A DNA stretch of 64,000 nt, from assembly GCA_002918705.1 (NCBI GenBank), contig PQKR01000001.1:62001-126000 (forward strand), in the 5' to 3' direction. Below are positions 1-12,444 of the stretch, in pieces. Positions within the stretch are counted from its first letter, which is position 1, and the number at the start of each line of letters is the position of its first letter. Both the position numbers and the translations under genes were made by a program. The notes under the pieces were generated by a model. It worked only from the letters and a program-made list of their open reading frames with translations, had not been told where the DNA came from and did no database searches. Source of the stretch: Escherichia sp. ESNIH1. Lineage in GTDB: Bacteria > Pseudomonadota > Gammaproteobacteria > Enterobacterales > Enterobacteriaceae.

Positions 1-1169
1 AGCGTATCGCCGGTCAGCTTCGCCAGCTCTTCGTCGAGCAGCGCCAGGCCGCGCTCCAGCGTGCGGGCAAACTGCTCTTCTTCGGTTTTCAGAGTCTGCT
101 CAACCTGCGCCTGCTGGCTCTTCAGCTCTTCGCCTGCCGCACCCATCACGTCAATCAGCGGGGCAACCAGCTTGTAGAAGAAGGTCTCTTTCGCGCCAAG
201 CATGTTGCCATGACGGACCGCACGACGAATGATGCGGCGCAGCACGTAGCCACGGCTCTCGTTCGACGGCAGCACGCCGTCGGCAAGCAGGAACGCACAG
301 GAGCGGATGTGGTCGGCAATGACGCGCAGGGATTTGTTATTCAGATCGGTTGCGCCAGTCACTTTCGCCACGGCAGCGATCAGATCGCGGAACAGGTCGA
401 TCTCATAGTTCGAGTTAACGTGCTGCAGCACTGCCGCAATACGCTCAAGGCCCATACCGGTATCTACGGAGGGCTTCGGCAGCGGCTCCATCGTACCATC
501 GGCCTGACGGTTGAACTGCATAAAGACGATGTTCCAGATCTCAATGTAGCGATCGCCGTCTTCGTCCGGGCTGCCCGGAGGACCGCCGGCGATATGCGCG
601 CCGTGGTCAAAGAAGATCTCGGTGCACGGGCCGCACGGACCGGTATCACCCATCTGCCAGAAGTTATCAGACGCGTAGGCGCCGCCTTTGTTATCACCAA
701 TGCGGATGATACGTTCGCGCGGGATACCAACCTCTTTTTCCCAGATTTCGTAAGCTTCGTCATCGGTTTCGTAGACGGTTACCCACAAACGATCTTTCGG
801 CAGGTTGAACCAGTTTTCACCGGTCAGCAGTTCCCATGCGTACTGGATAGCATCGTGTTTGAAATAGTCGCCAAAGCTGAAGTTACCCAGCATTTCAAAG
901 AAGGTGTGATGGCGCGCGGTGTAACCGACGTTTTCCAGATCGTTGTGTTTACCGCCCGCACGCACGCAGCGCTGCGCGGTGGTTGCGCGGGAATAATTAC
1001 GCTTGTCGAGACCAAGGAAAACATCCTTGAACTGGTTCATCCCGGCGTTGGTAAACAGCAGAGTTGGATCGTTGTTGGGTACCAGGGAGCTGCTCGCAAC
1101 TACCTGATGACCTTTACTATGGAAAAAATCGAGAAACGCCTGACGGATCTCAGCGGTGCTCTTGCTCAT
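1..1169 (-). CDS. alaS: Alanyl-tRNA synthetase, N-terminal part (cut by window edge)
   Basis: Charges tRNA-Ala with alanine in the cytoplasm. The reverse strand reads [12 protein letters not shown] at the start, followed by the class II catalytic core with the FTNAGMNQF stretch and the [16 protein letters not shown] region, as in E. coli AlaS. About 389 codons are inside the window, so only the aminoacylation domain and the beginning of the tRNA-recognition region are visible; the editing and C-Ala domains lie off the left edge. The start at 1169 is chosen because it gives the conserved N-terminus. It lies downstream of recX on the same strand, the usual enterobacterial order. Confidence 0.97.
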   Translation of the reverse strand, partial: MSKSTAEIRQAFLDFFHSKGHQVVASSSLVPNNDPTLLFTNAGMNQFKDVFLGLDKRNYSRATTAQRCVRAGGKHNDLENVGYTARHHTFFEMLGNFSFGDYFKHDAIQYAWELLTGENWFNLPKDRLWVTVYETDDEAYEIWEKEVGIPRERIIRIGDNKGGAYASDNFWQMGDTGPCGPCTEIFFDHGAHIAGGPPGSPDEDGDRYIEIWNIVFMQFNRQADGTMEPLPKPSVDTGMGLERIAAVLQHVNSNYEIDLFRDLIAAVAKVTGATDLNNKSLRVIADHIRSCAFLLADGVLPSNESRGYVLRRIIRRAVRHGNMLGAKETFFYKLVAPLIDVMGAAGEELKSQQAQVEQTLKTEEEQFARTLERGLALLDEELAKLTGDT

Positions 1170-1314
1170 AATTATCCTGAAATCAAGCTAACGAAATGTC
1201 GTAGCGGGCGTTTCGCCCTGTTACAGGCAACAACCAGCTACTGGAAAAAGTGGGAATAAGATAAGTTTTCTTGACTGCGAAGTAAAATCCCGTATGCAGC
1301 CAGGCCGTAAAATT

Positions 1315-1800
1315 TCACCAAAGTTCTTTAATATCCTCCATCAGGAATCCCCGATAGAGTAAAAAACGCTGTACTTTCACCTTCTCAGCAAAGACCGCTG
1401 GTAGCGGGTCGCCATATTTGCGCTGCGCCTGCTCGCGGGCAATCTCAATCCAGTCGATGTCGCATTCGCGCATCGCCTCCTCTGCCGTTTCACGAGCAAT
1501 TCCCTTTTGATTCAGCTCCTGGCGGATGCGGGCCGGGCCATAGCCTTTACGGCTGCGGCTGGCGATAAACTGGCGGGCGAAGCGGGCATCGTCGAGATAG
1601 CGGTTTTCATAGCACCAGTTCACCACGTTGGTGATATCGTCCTCGGTGGCATCCACCGGCTCAGGGCCGGTTTTGGTCATCACCGGGGCGGTCAGCTTGC
1701 GACGGAACTCCTGTTCGCTATGGTCGCGCATGCCGAGAATGCGCATGGCGCGATCGAGCAAGCGGGCGTAGGCGGAGCGGCGGGGCGAGGTATCTGTCAT
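1315..1800 (-). CDS. recX: RecA regulatory protein RecX
   Basis: Small inhibitor that caps or destabilises RecA filaments on single-stranded DNA. The 161-residue product is close to the 166 residues of E. coli RecX and has the expected three-helix repeat character (for example [19 protein letters not shown] near the N-terminus). It lies 70 bases downstream of recA on the same strand with the recA terminator between them, so expression should depend on read-through, which would keep RecX well below RecA as reported in E. coli. Confidence 0.96.
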   Translation of the reverse strand: MTDTSPRRSAYARLLDRAMRILGMRDHSEQEFRRKLTAPVMTKTGPEPVDATEDDITNVVNWCYENRYLDDARFARQFIASRSRKGYGPARIRQELNQKGIARETAEEAMRECDIDWIEIAREQAQRKYGDPLPAVFAEKVKVQRFLLYRGFLMEDIKELW

Positions 1801-1827
1801 GGCACACCTGCTGGATGGATAAATAGC

Positions 1828-1850
1828 AAAAAGGGCTGCATCGGCAGCCC
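1828..1850 (-). terminator. recA terminator ahead of recX
   Basis: On the reverse strand a perfect 7-bp stem GGGCTGC/GCAGCCC with a 4-base loop is followed by five T residues. It lies between the recA stop and the recX start, so recX transcription requires read-through. Confidence 0.9.
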
Positions 1851-1870
1851 TTGTTTATTACGTCAGATTA

Positions 1871-2998
<1,128 letters not shown>

Positions 2999-3000
2999 TC

Positions 3001-3028
3001 ATTATACTGTATACGCATACAGTATCAA
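3001..3028 (-). promoter_or_regulatory. recA promoter with LexA (SOS) box
   Basis: Reverse strand reads -35 TTGATA (3023-3028), a 16-base spacer and -10 TATAAT (3001-3006). The spacer is the LexA operator CTGT-N8-ACAG (3007-3022), a perfect palindromic consensus. LexA bound here would occlude RNA polymerase. The -35 element overlaps the stop codon of pncC (3025-3027). Confidence 0.97.
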
Positions 3029-3522
3029 GCTCTTTGTAGAAAATGTTGCCACAGGGTTTGCAGGGCATAAGCAGTGGCCTGACGGCGCACGTTTTCACGG
3101 TCACCGGCGAAGCACTCCCGCCGTGTGATCCCCTCCCCCGCCGCGCTGGCGAAGCCAAACCAGACCGTGCCGACCGGCTTGCTTTCGCTGCCGCCGTCGG
3201 GGCCAGCGATGCCGCTAATCGATACCGCATAGGTGGCACGGGCAGCTTTAATCGCACCGATCGCCATCTCAACCACCACTGGCTCACTCACTGCGCCATG
3301 CTGGGCCAGCGTCTCAGGTTTAACGCCGATCATCTGCGCCTTGGCTTCATTAGAATAGGTGACAAACCCCCGTTCAAACCAGGCGGAGCTGCCGGCAATA
3401 TCGGTAATGGCTTTGGCTACCCAGCCGCCGGTACAGGACTCGGCGGTGGTCACGGTCGCGCCACGCGCCTTCAGCGCCTGGCCTATGCGCTCGCTCAGCT
3501 GCATCAATTCACTGTCAGTCAT
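3025..3522 (-). CDS. pncC: Nicotinamide-nucleotide amidase PncC
   Basis: Deamidates nicotinamide mononucleotide to nicotinate mononucleotide for NAD recycling. The 165-residue product is a stand-alone CinA C-terminal domain, the same length as E. coli PncC (YgaD). The AESCTGGWVA motif with the catalytic serine at residue 29, the GSSAWFERGFVTYSNEAK stretch and the SGIAGPDGGS loop are all present. It lies directly upstream of recA and its stop codon is inside the recA promoter. Confidence 0.95.
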   Translation of the reverse strand: MTDSELMQLSERIGQALKARGATVTTAESCTGGWVAKAITDIAGSSAWFERGFVTYSNEAKAQMIGVKPETLAQHGAVSEPVVVEMAIGAIKAARATYAVSISGIAGPDGGSESKPVGTVWFGFASAAGEGITRRECFAGDRENVRRQATAYALQTLWQHFLQRA

Positions 3523-3613
3523 AACCGCTCCGTAAACGGCTGAAATGAGAGAGATAAGATAGCACTTTCTCTCATAATATGGGGACGAAGACGGGATTTT
3601 ACGAGAGTGATTC

Positions 3614-3641
3614 AGAAAAAAGGCCAGCGTGCGCTGGCCTT
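3614..3641 (-). terminator. mltB terminator
   Basis: Reverse strand: a perfect 10-bp stem AAGGCCAGCG/CGCTGGCCTT with a 2-base (TG) centre followed by a T run. It lies 17 bases past the mltB stop codon. Confidence 0.88.
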
Positions 3642-3657
3642 GAATCTTAGGTAAGCG

Positions 3658-4740
3658 CTACTGCACGCGCGCCAGCGATACCGCCTGGCCCAGCTGCCAG
3701 ACCGCCATCGCATAGTGGGTGCTGGCGTTATACCGGGTGATGGTGTAGAAATTCGGCAGACCAAACCAGTATTCGTACCCTGTACCCACGTCGAGGCGCA
3801 GCAGACTCACCTGCTGATTGTTGCTTACCGGCTGCTGCGGCGTCAGGCCGGCGGCCATCAGCTGCGATACGCTGTATTTGGTTTTAAAGCCGTTTGCCAG
3901 ACCAGGAGCCTGACCGTTAGCCGGGATAGCGACCGGTTCGCCTTTCACCCAGCCATTCGCCTTGAAGTAGTTCGCTACGCTGCCGATGGCGTCAACCGGA
4001 TCCCACAGGTTAATGTGCCCGTCGCCGTTAAAATCGACCGCCAGTTTCTTATAGGATGAGGGCATAAACTGTCCGTAGCCCATCGCCCCTGCAAAGGAGC
4101 CTTTCAGCTCCAGCGGATCGTCCTGTTCGTCGCGGGCCATCAGCAGGAAAGTTTCCAGCTCGCTGGAGAAGTACTCAGCGCGGCGCGGGTAGTTAAACGA
4201 CAGGGTCGCCAGCGCATCCAGAATGCGCGTTTTGCCCATCACGCGGCCCCAGCGGGTCTCAACCCCGATGATACCCACGATAATTTCCGGCGGCACACCG
4301 TAGACCTGCCAGGCGCGGTTGAGGGCGTCTTCATACTGGTTCCAGAAGGCGACGCCGTTCTGCACGTTGTCCGGAGTAATAAACTGCTTCTTGTAGCGCA
4401 GCCATGCGCCGTTCGGTCCGACAGGGGCGGGCCCGGTAGGTGCCTGGCGATCCATCAGGCGCAGGACGTAATCGAGACGCTTCGCCTGGGATAAAATTTC
4501 GTGCAGCTGCTGGGGATCGAAACCATGCTTGCTGACCATTTTGTTGATGAACTGCTCTGCCGCCGGGTTATTGGCGAAGTCACCGCCTGACATGGTGACA
4601 TCATGCTGCGGCTGAAGCAGGAAGCCGCCGGACGGCGTGCCGGTGGTAGCGGGCGGCGCTTCAGGCGTTTTGGGTTTGCTGCTGCAGGCAGAGAGCAAAA
4701 CAAGCGCGGGAAGAAGAGTAATATAACGACGCTTAAACAT
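3658..4740 (-). CDS. mltB: Membrane-bound lytic murein transglycosylase B
   Basis: Outer-membrane lipoprotein that cleaves peptidoglycan glycan strands with formation of 1,6-anhydromuramic acid. The 360-residue product has a lipoprotein signal with lipobox LLSAC (Cys19) and the GVETRWG motif with the catalytic glutamate at residue 161. An EF-hand-like loop (FNGDGHINLWDPVDAIG) further on matches the Slt35 fold. The E. coli protein has 361 residues. In E. coli the srl operon follows; here the next gene is norR. Confidence 0.97.
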   Translation of the reverse strand: MFKRRYITLLPALVLLSACSSKPKTPEAPPATTGTPSGGFLLQPQHDVTMSGGDFANNPAAEQFINKMVSKHGFDPQQLHEILSQAKRLDYVLRLMDRQAPTGPAPVGPNGAWLRYKKQFITPDNVQNGVAFWNQYEDALNRAWQVYGVPPEIIVGIIGVETRWGRVMGKTRILDALATLSFNYPRRAEYFSSELETFLLMARDEQDDPLELKGSFAGAMGYGQFMPSSYKKLAVDFNGDGHINLWDPVDAIGSVANYFKANGWVKGEPVAIPANGQAPGLANGFKTKYSVSQLMAAGLTPQQPVSNNQQVSLLRLDVGTGYEYWFGLPNFYTITRYNASTHYAMAVWQLGQAVSLARVQ

Positions 4741-4840
4741 GGGTTGTCCCTAATACAAATTCGACCTAAGAGAATCATGGTAAATCATCTGGCTGGCCTT
4801 TCAAGCCTGGCCGGTGCAATGCCGGGGGGTTGGTATAGTA

Positions 4841-4922
4841 ATGCCCGGTGGCGCTCCGCTTACCGGGCCTACAAACCACACCGTAACCACCGTAGGCCGG
4901 GCAAACGCAGTGCCGCCCGGCG

Positions 4923-4926
<4 letters not shown>
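4841..4926. repeat. REP/BIME element
   Basis: Two inverted REP units: one covering about 4841-4873 (GCCCGGTGGCG ... CCGGGCCTAC) and one covering about 4892-4926 (GTAGGCCGGGC ... GCCGCCCGGCG). Each folds into the typical GC-rich hairpin. The right unit runs into the norR stop codon at 4923-4925. Confidence 0.9.
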
Positions 4927-6443
<1,517 letters not shown>

Positions 6444-6455
6444 CGTTACCTCGCT

Positions 6456-6511
6456 GTCATTTTGACAAGTCATAGTGTCATATTGACAACAATAGTCATA
6501 GTCAAAAAGAC
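6456..6511. promoter_or_regulatory. Three NorR enhancer sites
   Basis: Three copies of GT-N7-AC are visible: GTCATTTTGAC (6456-6466), GTCATATTGAC (6477-6487) and GTCAAAAAGAC (6501-6511). This matches the three-site NorR enhancer described for E. coli norVW, where all sites are needed for a productive hexamer. They lie between the norR start and the norV sigma-54 promoter. Confidence 0.88.
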
Positions 6512-6540
6512 TACCAACAAAGCGTTAGTTTTATAAAAAT

Positions 6541-6582
6541 TATCAATATTTCAAATGGTTAAAAAGATGGCACGCAACTTGA
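6541..6582 (+). promoter_or_regulatory. norV sigma-54 promoter with possible IHF site
   Basis: TGGCAC (from 6568) and TTGA (to 6582) give GG-N10-GA, one base from the sigma-54 GG-N10-GC rule. A near-consensus IHF site, TATCAATATTTCA at 6541-6553 (one mismatch), sits between it and the NorR sites, where DNA bending would be expected. Confidence 0.8.
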
Positions 6583-6632
6583 TATAGGTAAAGCATCTGA
6601 GTCAAACATGCTGAATTGAAATTGAGGTTGCT

Positions 6633-8072
6633 ATGTCTATTCTGGTTAAAAATAACATTCATTGGGTTGGCCAACGTGACTGGGAAGTCCGCGATTTCCA
6701 CGGGACCGAGTATAAAACGCTGCGCGGCAGCAGCTACAACAGCTATCTCATTCGTGAAGACAAGAACGTGCTGATCGATACCGTCGATCACAAATTCAGC
6801 CGCGAGTTCGTGCAGAACCTGCGCAGCGAGATCGATCTTGACGCTATCGACTACATCATCATTAACCATGCCGAAGAGGACCATGCCGGGGCGCTGACCG
6901 AGCTGATGTCCCATATCCCGAATACGCCGATCTATTGCACCACCAACGCCATCGACTCTATTAACGGCCACCACCACCATCCGGAGTGGAACTTCCATAC
7001 CGTGAAGACCGGCGATACGTTAGATATCGGCAACGGTAAGCAGCTGATCTTTGTTGAGACCCCAATGCTGCACTGGCCGGACAGCATGATGACCTATATG
7101 ACCGGCGACGCGGTGCTGTTCAGCAACGACGCCTTCGGCCAGCACTACTGCGACGAGCGTCTGTTTAACGATGAAGTGGATCAGGGCGAGCTGTTTGAGC
7201 AGTGCCAGCGCTACTACGCCAATATTCTGACCCCGTTCAGCCGCCTGGTGACGCCAAAAATCACTGAAATCCTCGGCTTTAACCTGCCGGTGGATATGAT
7301 TGCCACCTCGCACGGCGTGGTATGGCGTGAAAATCCGACCCAAATCGTTGAGCTCTATCTGAAGTGGGCGGCGGACTATCAGGAAGATCGCATCACTATC
7401 TTCTACGACACCATGTCCAACAATACCCGCATGATGGCGGACGCCATTGCCCAGGGGATCAACGAAGTGGATCCCAACGTGGCGGTGAAAATCTTCAACG
7501 TGGCGCGCAGCGATAAAAACGAGGTATTAACCAACGTCTTCCGCTCCAAAGGCGTGCTGGTGGGCACCTCCACCATGAACAACGTGATGATGCCGAAAAT
7601 CGCTGGCCTGGTGGAGGAGATGACCGGCCTGCGCTTTCGCAACAAACGTGCCAGCGCCTTTGGCTCCCACGGCTGGAGCGGCGGCGCAGTAGACCGCCTC
7701 TCCACGCGTCTGCAGGATGCTGGTTTTGAAATGTCCCTGAGCCTGAAGGCGAAATGGCGTCCGGACATTGATGCCCTTGAAATTTGCCGCCAGCATGGCC
7801 GTGATATTGCACGTCAGTGGGCGCTTACTCCACTCCCCGTAGCCGCAGCTGTGGCGGCCATGACGCCTGCCGCCAGCCCCTGTGCAACCGCCGATTTGGG
7901 GCCGAGCATGCAGTGCAGCGTCTGCCAGTGGATCTACGATCCTGCAAAAGGTGAACCGATGCAGGACGTCGCCCCCGGTACGCCGTGGTGCGACGTGCCG
8001 GACAACTTCCTCTGCCCGGAATGCTCCCTGGGGAAAGAGGTCTTTGATGAACTGGCAACGGAGGTCAAATGA
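6633..8072 (+). CDS. norV: Anaerobic nitric oxide reductase flavorubredoxin
   Basis: Reduces NO to N2O under anaerobic conditions. The 479 residues match E. coli NorV exactly in length. The N-terminal metallo-beta-lactamase-like diiron domain has HAEEDH with His79, Glu81, Asp83 and His84. A flavodoxin domain follows ([15 protein letters not shown]), then a C-terminal rubredoxin with CSVC and CPEC cysteine pairs. GAGGTTGCT gives the ribosome site. The last bases overlap norW (ATGA), so the two are translationally coupled. Confidence 0.98.
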   Translation: MSILVKNNIHWVGQRDWEVRDFHGTEYKTLRGSSYNSYLIREDKNVLIDTVDHKFSREFVQNLRSEIDLDAIDYIIINHAEEDHAGALTELMSHIPNTPIYCTTNAIDSINGHHHHPEWNFHTVKTGDTLDIGNGKQLIFVETPMLHWPDSMMTYMTGDAVLFSNDAFGQHYCDERLFNDEVDQGELFEQCQRYYANILTPFSRLVTPKITEILGFNLPVDMIATSHGVVWRENPTQIVELYLKWAADYQEDRITIFYDTMSNNTRMMADAIAQGINEVDPNVAVKIFNVARSDKNEVLTNVFRSKGVLVGTSTMNNVMMPKIAGLVEEMTGLRFRNKRASAFGSHGWSGGAVDRLSTRLQDAGFEMSLSLKAKWRPDIDALEICRQHGRDIARQWALTPLPVAAAVAAMTPAASPCATADLGPSMQCSVCQWIYDPAKGEPMQDVAPGTPWCDVPDNFLCPECSLGKEVFDELATEVK

Positions 8073-9229
8073 ACCACGGCATCGTGATTATTGGCTCGGG
8101 CTTTGCCGCCCGCCAGCTGGTGAAAAATATCCGCAAGCTTGATGCGAACGTCCCGCTGACGCTGATTGCAGCCGACAGTATTGATGAGTACAACAAACCA
8201 GACTTAAGCCACGTGATCAGCCAGAGTCAGCGTGCAGACGATCTCACCCGCCAGACGGCGGGGGAGTTTGCCGAGCAGTTTAATTTACGGCTCTCTCCCT
8301 GGACCTGGGTGACCGATATTGACGCCGCCGCGCACGTGGTGAAAGCGGGCGAACGATCCTGGCCGTACGATAAGCTGGTGCTGGCGACGGGCGCATCTGC
8401 CTTTGTGCCGCCGGTTGAGGGACGTGAGCTGATGCTTACGCTTAACAGCCAGCAGGAGTATCGCGCCTGTGAAACCGCGCTTCGCGACGCCCAGCGGGTG
8501 ATGATTGTCGGCAGCGGTCTGATTGGCACCGAGCTGGCGATGGATTTTTGCCGCGCCGGCAAAGCGGTGACCCTCATTGACCAGGCAGCGAGCATTCTGC
8601 CGACGCTGATGCCGCCAGAAGTAAGCAGCCGCTTACAGCATCGCCTGACCGATATGGGTGTGCAGCTGCTGCTGAAATCGCAGCTTCAGCGCCTGGAGAA
8701 AACCGCAGGCGGTATCCGCGTTCAGCTGGATCGCAGCCGCAGCGTTGAAGTGGATGCGGTGGTGGCTGCCACCGGCCTGCGGGCGGAGACCGCGCTGGCG
8801 CAGCGCGCCGGAGCTGCAACGCATCGTGGGGTGAAGGTCGATAGCTACCTGCAAACCACGCAGCCGGATATCTATGCGCTTGGCGACTGTGCAGAGATCA
8901 ACGACAGCGTGCTGCCGTTCCTTCAGCCGATTCAGCTTAGCGCCATGTACCTGGCGAAAAACCTGCTCGGTGCCCGCGTTCCGCTGAAGCTGCCCGCGAT
9001 GCTGGTAAAGGTCAAAACCCCTGAGCTGCCTCTACAGCTGGCAGGCGAGTCCGGGCGGCGCGATCTACGCTGGCAGATGGAAACCAGCGCGGCGGGGATG
9101 GTCGCTCAGGGGTTTAATGAAGAGGGTCAGCTCTGCGCCTTTGCGATTAGCGAGGATCGCATGAAAGAGGCGTTTACTCTGCTGAAGCAGCTCCCGCCAG
9201 CGAATCATAGCCCCGCACCCGGTAGTTAA
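8069..9229 (+). CDS. norW: NADH:flavorubredoxin reductase NorW
   Basis: FAD enzyme that passes electrons from NADH to NorV. It has an N-terminal dinucleotide fold ([15 protein letters not shown]), a second NAD-binding glycine motif ([14 protein letters not shown]) and the [12 protein letters not shown] motif. The 386 residues are nine more than the 377 of E. coli. Its start overlaps norV by four bases. The last 56 bases overlap the convergent nickel transporter gene, so the extra C-terminal residues lie in shared sequence. Confidence 0.96.
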   Translation: MNHGIVIIGSGFAARQLVKNIRKLDANVPLTLIAADSIDEYNKPDLSHVISQSQRADDLTRQTAGEFAEQFNLRLSPWTWVTDIDAAAHVVKAGERSWPYDKLVLATGASAFVPPVEGRELMLTLNSQQEYRACETALRDAQRVMIVGSGLIGTELAMDFCRAGKAVTLIDQAASILPTLMPPEVSSRLQHRLTDMGVQLLLKSQLQRLEKTAGGIRVQLDRSRSVEVDAVVAATGLRAETALAQRAGAATHRGVKVDSYLQTTQPDIYALGDCAEINDSVLPFLQPIQLSAMYLAKNLLGARVPLKLPAMLVKVKTPELPLQLAGESGRRDLRWQMETSAAGMVAQGFNEEGQLCAFAISEDRMKEAFTLLKQLPPANHSPAPGS

Positions 9230-10202
9230 CAATTGAGGCTAGCCAGCAAAGGATAAAGATCGCCACCACGATAAATCCGGCGTCGCCGAGGTTATCGTTC
9301 AGCGTGGCGATGATGTCCCACACGCCACCGCTCAAGGCGAACTTATCCACCAGCAGCCCCAGCGCTTCCAGCCCGCCGATAAACAGCGCCACCACTACTG
9401 AGGTACCAGTGATGGTCATGTTGTAGTAGAGCTTGCGCTGGGGCTTAGCAAAGGCCCAGCCGTAGGCGTTGACCATCAGCAGATTATCCAGCGAATCCAC
9501 CAGCGCCATGCCGCTGGCAAATAGCGCCGGGAAGACCATAATCGACCAGATAGAGATGCCGTTAGAGGCGCTGGCGGCGGAGATCCCCAGCACGCCGATC
9601 TCCGTTGCGGTATCGAAGCCGAGGCCAAAGAGAAAGCCCACCAGATACATATGCCAGCTCCTGCCCACCAGGCGGAAAGCGGCGCTGAACAGCCAGTGCA
9701 TCACCCCACCCGGGGTGGCGCTTTCGGCATCCACCGGCTTACCCCGCTTCAGGGCCTGGAAGCTGCGCCATACCCCGCGCAAAATCACCAGGTTCACCAG
9801 CGCCATCGCCAGCAGAAAGATGGCCGACACCGCCGTGCCAATCATGCCGCCGGTTTCATGAAACCACGCCATCCGGTGCTGAAACGCCGCCGCCGTGGCA
9901 GCAATGGCTGCGGAGGCCAGCACGACGATGCTGGAGTGGCCCAGCGAGAACCAGGCCCCGACGCCAAACGGGCGTTTGCCCTGCTGCATCATTTTGCGCG
10001 TCACGTTATCGATGGCGGCAATGTGATCCGCATCCACCGCGTGTCGCAGCCCGTAGCCCCAGGCCAGCAGGCTGGCCGCCATCAGCGCCGGGCTGCTGGC
10101 AAAGGCGTGCCACGCCCAGCCCCAGGCCAGCAGGTTAGCCATCATCAACCCCAGCATTAGCAGCGCCGCACGCGGCTCGCTACGTAAAACTCGCATCAAC
10201 AT
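9174..10202 (-). CDS. NiCoT-family nickel/cobalt transporter
   Basis: Inner-membrane permease of the HoxN/NixA family, probably importing Ni2+ for hydrogenase 3. The signature [14 protein letters not shown] at about residue 52 and the second family motif [10 protein letters not shown] are present, with about eight hydrophobic segments. It starts 15 bases after the hypF stop and is probably the last gene of the hydN-fdhF-hypF operon, which supports a hydrogenase role. E. coli has no NiCoT here and uses the NikABCDE ABC system. Its 3' end overlaps norW by 56 bases. Nickel preference over cobalt is inferred from context only. Confidence 0.92.
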   Translation of the reverse strand: MLMRVLRSEPRAALLMLGLMMANLLAWGWAWHAFASSPALMAASLLAWGYGLRHAVDADHIAAIDNVTRKMMQQGKRPFGVGAWFSLGHSSIVVLASAAIAATAAAFQHRMAWFHETGGMIGTAVSAIFLLAMALVNLVILRGVWRSFQALKRGKPVDAESATPGGVMHWLFSAAFRLVGRSWHMYLVGFLFGLGFDTATEIGVLGISAASASNGISIWSIMVFPALFASGMALVDSLDNLLMVNAYGWAFAKPQRKLYYNMTITGTSVVVALFIGGLEALGLLVDKFALSGGVWDIIATLNDNLGDAGFIVVAIFILCWLASIVNYRVRGYDSLAGAASAE

Positions 10203-10217
10203 TATCAGATTCCTTAT

Positions 10218-12440
10218 TTATAAAAGTCTGGCGGCAGCGATGGCCGCCTGCCCAAAGGCAATGGCGCCGTCTCCTGCAGGGAGCCTGCGGGGAAACAGCA
10301 GCGTAAAATCGGTAAGGTAAAACGCGAGGCGCGCGCGCAGGAGCCGGTTATGGATCACCCCGCCGCTAAAGCAGAGCGTGCGGATCCTGAGCGCGTCGGC
10401 GTGCTGGCGCATCAGGTCTGCCAGCCCCCGGGCCAGCGCGTCATGAAAAGCCCATGCCCGCTCGTGCGGTTCCGCCTGCCACTCCAGCAGCAGCTGCCAG
10501 AAGCGCGCCAGATCGAGCCTGCCCTCGCGCAGCGGCAGGGTGAGCGGATGCGCCACGCCAGCGCAGCGTTCGGCCAGCGCCTCCAGCCGACAGGCCGCCT
10601 CCCCCTCGTAGCTCAGGATCGTCGGGGCGCACCCCAGCGCACAGGCCACGGCGTCAAACAGACGCCCGCAGGAGGAGGCCAGCGGCGCATTGATACCGCG
10701 CGCGATGGCCCGCGCCAGCGGCGGCCAGCTCTGCGCCTGCACCGACTGGGTTTCGGCGTAGCGCTGCCAGTCGGGGACAAATGCCAGGCAGTGGGCCAGC
10801 AGGTTCCGCCAGGGCTGCTGCGCAGCCAGATCGCCACCGGGGAGCGCCACGGCGGGCAGGCCGCCCAGATGTTCGCACTCGCGGTAGTTCACCCGGAGAC
10901 ACTCCCCACCCCAAAGCGCGCCATCGGCACCCATGCCGATGCCGTCCAGCGTCAGGGCGATAACGTCTCCGCCCGTCAGCGGCCAGCCGTGCTCGGCCAG
11001 GCAGGCCGCTGCGTGAGCGTGGTGATGCAGCACCGGCGCGATCGGCAGCCCGCTCTCCGCCGCCCACTGGCTGGATCGGTAGCCCGGATGAGCATCGCAG
11101 ACGATCTGGCGAGGGGAGACGTTATAGATGGACTGCATCAGATCCAGCGCCTGCTGCCACTGTGCCTCGACGCCCTCGTCGCCGAGATCGCCGAAGTGCT
11201 GGCTCATCACCGCCTGCCCGCCGCGCACCAAACAGAAGGTATTTTTCATATCCGCCCCCACGCAGAGCAGCGGCGGCACATCGGTAAAGCCCGGCGGCAG
11301 CGGCAGCGCGTCCGGCACAAACCCACGCGAGCGCCGGAGCATCTCCCCGTCGGCCCGCATGACCGAGTCGTCCATCCGCTGGATGATATCGCGGTTATGC
11401 AGCAGGAAACCGTCGGCGATGGCGGCGAGATCCCGCTGCGCCTCGTGGTTGGTCAACGCAGGCGGCTTACCGCTGAGGTTGCCGGAGGTCATCACCAGCG
11501 GGCGGTTAAGGCGCTGCATCAGCAGATGCTGAAGGGGATTGGCGGGCAGCATCACCCCTACTTCATTGAGTCCCGGCGCGATGGCCTCATCCAGTTCTGG
11601 CAGCAGAGTTTTATCCACCAGTACCACCGGGGCGGCCGGGGTCTCCAGCGCCGCGCGGGCCGAATCAGGGAGGTTTTGCGCATCGGCGATCATCACCGCC
11701 AGCGGCTTGGCCGGACGCCGCTTACGCAGACGCAGGCGCGCCACCGCCTGCGGATTACGCGCGTCGCAGGCGAGATGAAAGCCGCCGAGGCCCTTCACCG
11801 CCACGATACCGCCTGTATCCAGCGCGGCTACCGCCGCTGCCAACGCCGCCTCTCCCGCCCGCGTCTCACCCGCTGCGTGCCACGCCAGCTGCGGACCGCA
11901 GTCGGGGCAGGCCACCGGCTGAGCGTGAAAGCGGCGATCCGCCGGGTTGCGATATTCCGTCTCGCAGGCCGGACAGAGCGGGAATGGCGCCATCGCGGTC
12001 TGCGGGCGATCATAGGGCATAGCGCGGATAATGGTTACCCGCGGCCCGCAGTGGGTGCAGTTGACGAAGGGGTAGCGGAAGCGGCGATCCGTCGGGTCGT
12101 TCATCTCCGCCAGGCAGGCCGGACAGGTGGCTGCATCCGGTACGATCTGGGTATCCATGCCGCCCCCCGCGCTGGGCAGAATAGTGAACGCCACAGGACG
12201 CCGCGGCCAGTGAAACGGCATGGCGTCGGCCTGGTCGATGCGCGCCAGCGGCGGGCAGGCCTGCCGCATCTGCGCCATAAACCCGGCCTCCTCTCCCCAG
12301 AGCCGCACCACCACGCCCTGTCCGTCGTTGCAGACGTCGCCAGTACGCTGGAGCCGCTGCGCCAGCTGCCAGACAAAGGGGCGGAAGCCCACCCCCTGAA
12401 CTTTGCCCCGCACGCGGATAAGGACGCCACGCCCGCTCAT
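10218..12440 (-). CDS. hypF: Carbamoyltransferase HypF, hydrogenase maturation
   Basis: Converts carbamoyl phosphate and ATP to a carbamoyl group that becomes the CN ligand of the [NiFe] centre, handing it to HypE. Domain order: acylphosphatase ([15 protein letters not shown]), two C4 zinc fingers (CPAC...CTHCGP, CPAC...CPDCGP), YrdC-like domain, and Kae1-like domain with HHHAHAAA near residue 470. The 740 residues compare with 750 in E. coli. Only four bases separate it from fdhF upstream, so it is operonic with hydN-fdhF and the nickel permease. Confidence 0.97.
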   Translation of the reverse strand: MSGRGVLIRVRGKVQGVGFRPFVWQLAQRLQRTGDVCNDGQGVVVRLWGEEAGFMAQMRQACPPLARIDQADAMPFHWPRRPVAFTILPSAGGGMDTQIVPDAATCPACLAEMNDPTDRRFRYPFVNCTHCGPRVTIIRAMPYDRPQTAMAPFPLCPACETEYRNPADRRFHAQPVACPDCGPQLAWHAAGETRAGEAALAAAVAALDTGGIVAVKGLGGFHLACDARNPQAVARLRLRKRRPAKPLAVMIADAQNLPDSARAALETPAAPVVLVDKTLLPELDEAIAPGLNEVGVMLPANPLQHLLMQRLNRPLVMTSGNLSGKPPALTNHEAQRDLAAIADGFLLHNRDIIQRMDDSVMRADGEMLRRSRGFVPDALPLPPGFTDVPPLLCVGADMKNTFCLVRGGQAVMSQHFGDLGDEGVEAQWQQALDLMQSIYNVSPRQIVCDAHPGYRSSQWAAESGLPIAPVLHHHAHAAACLAEHGWPLTGGDVIALTLDGIGMGADGALWGGECLRVNYRECEHLGGLPAVALPGGDLAAQQPWRNLLAHCLAFVPDWQRYAETQSVQAQSWPPLARAIARGINAPLASSCGRLFDAVACALGCAPTILSYEGEAACRLEALAERCAGVAHPLTLPLREGRLDLARFWQLLLEWQAEPHERAWAFHDALARGLADLMRQHADALRIRTLCFSGGVIHNRLLRARLAFYLTDFTLLFPRRLPAGDGAIAFGQAAIAAARLL

Positions 12441-12444
12441 GCCT

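Noticed and set aside
210-1259. Long forward reading frame opposite alaS
   Set aside because: The reverse strand encodes conserved AlaS through the whole stretch; the forward frame has no ribosome site and no family resemblance.
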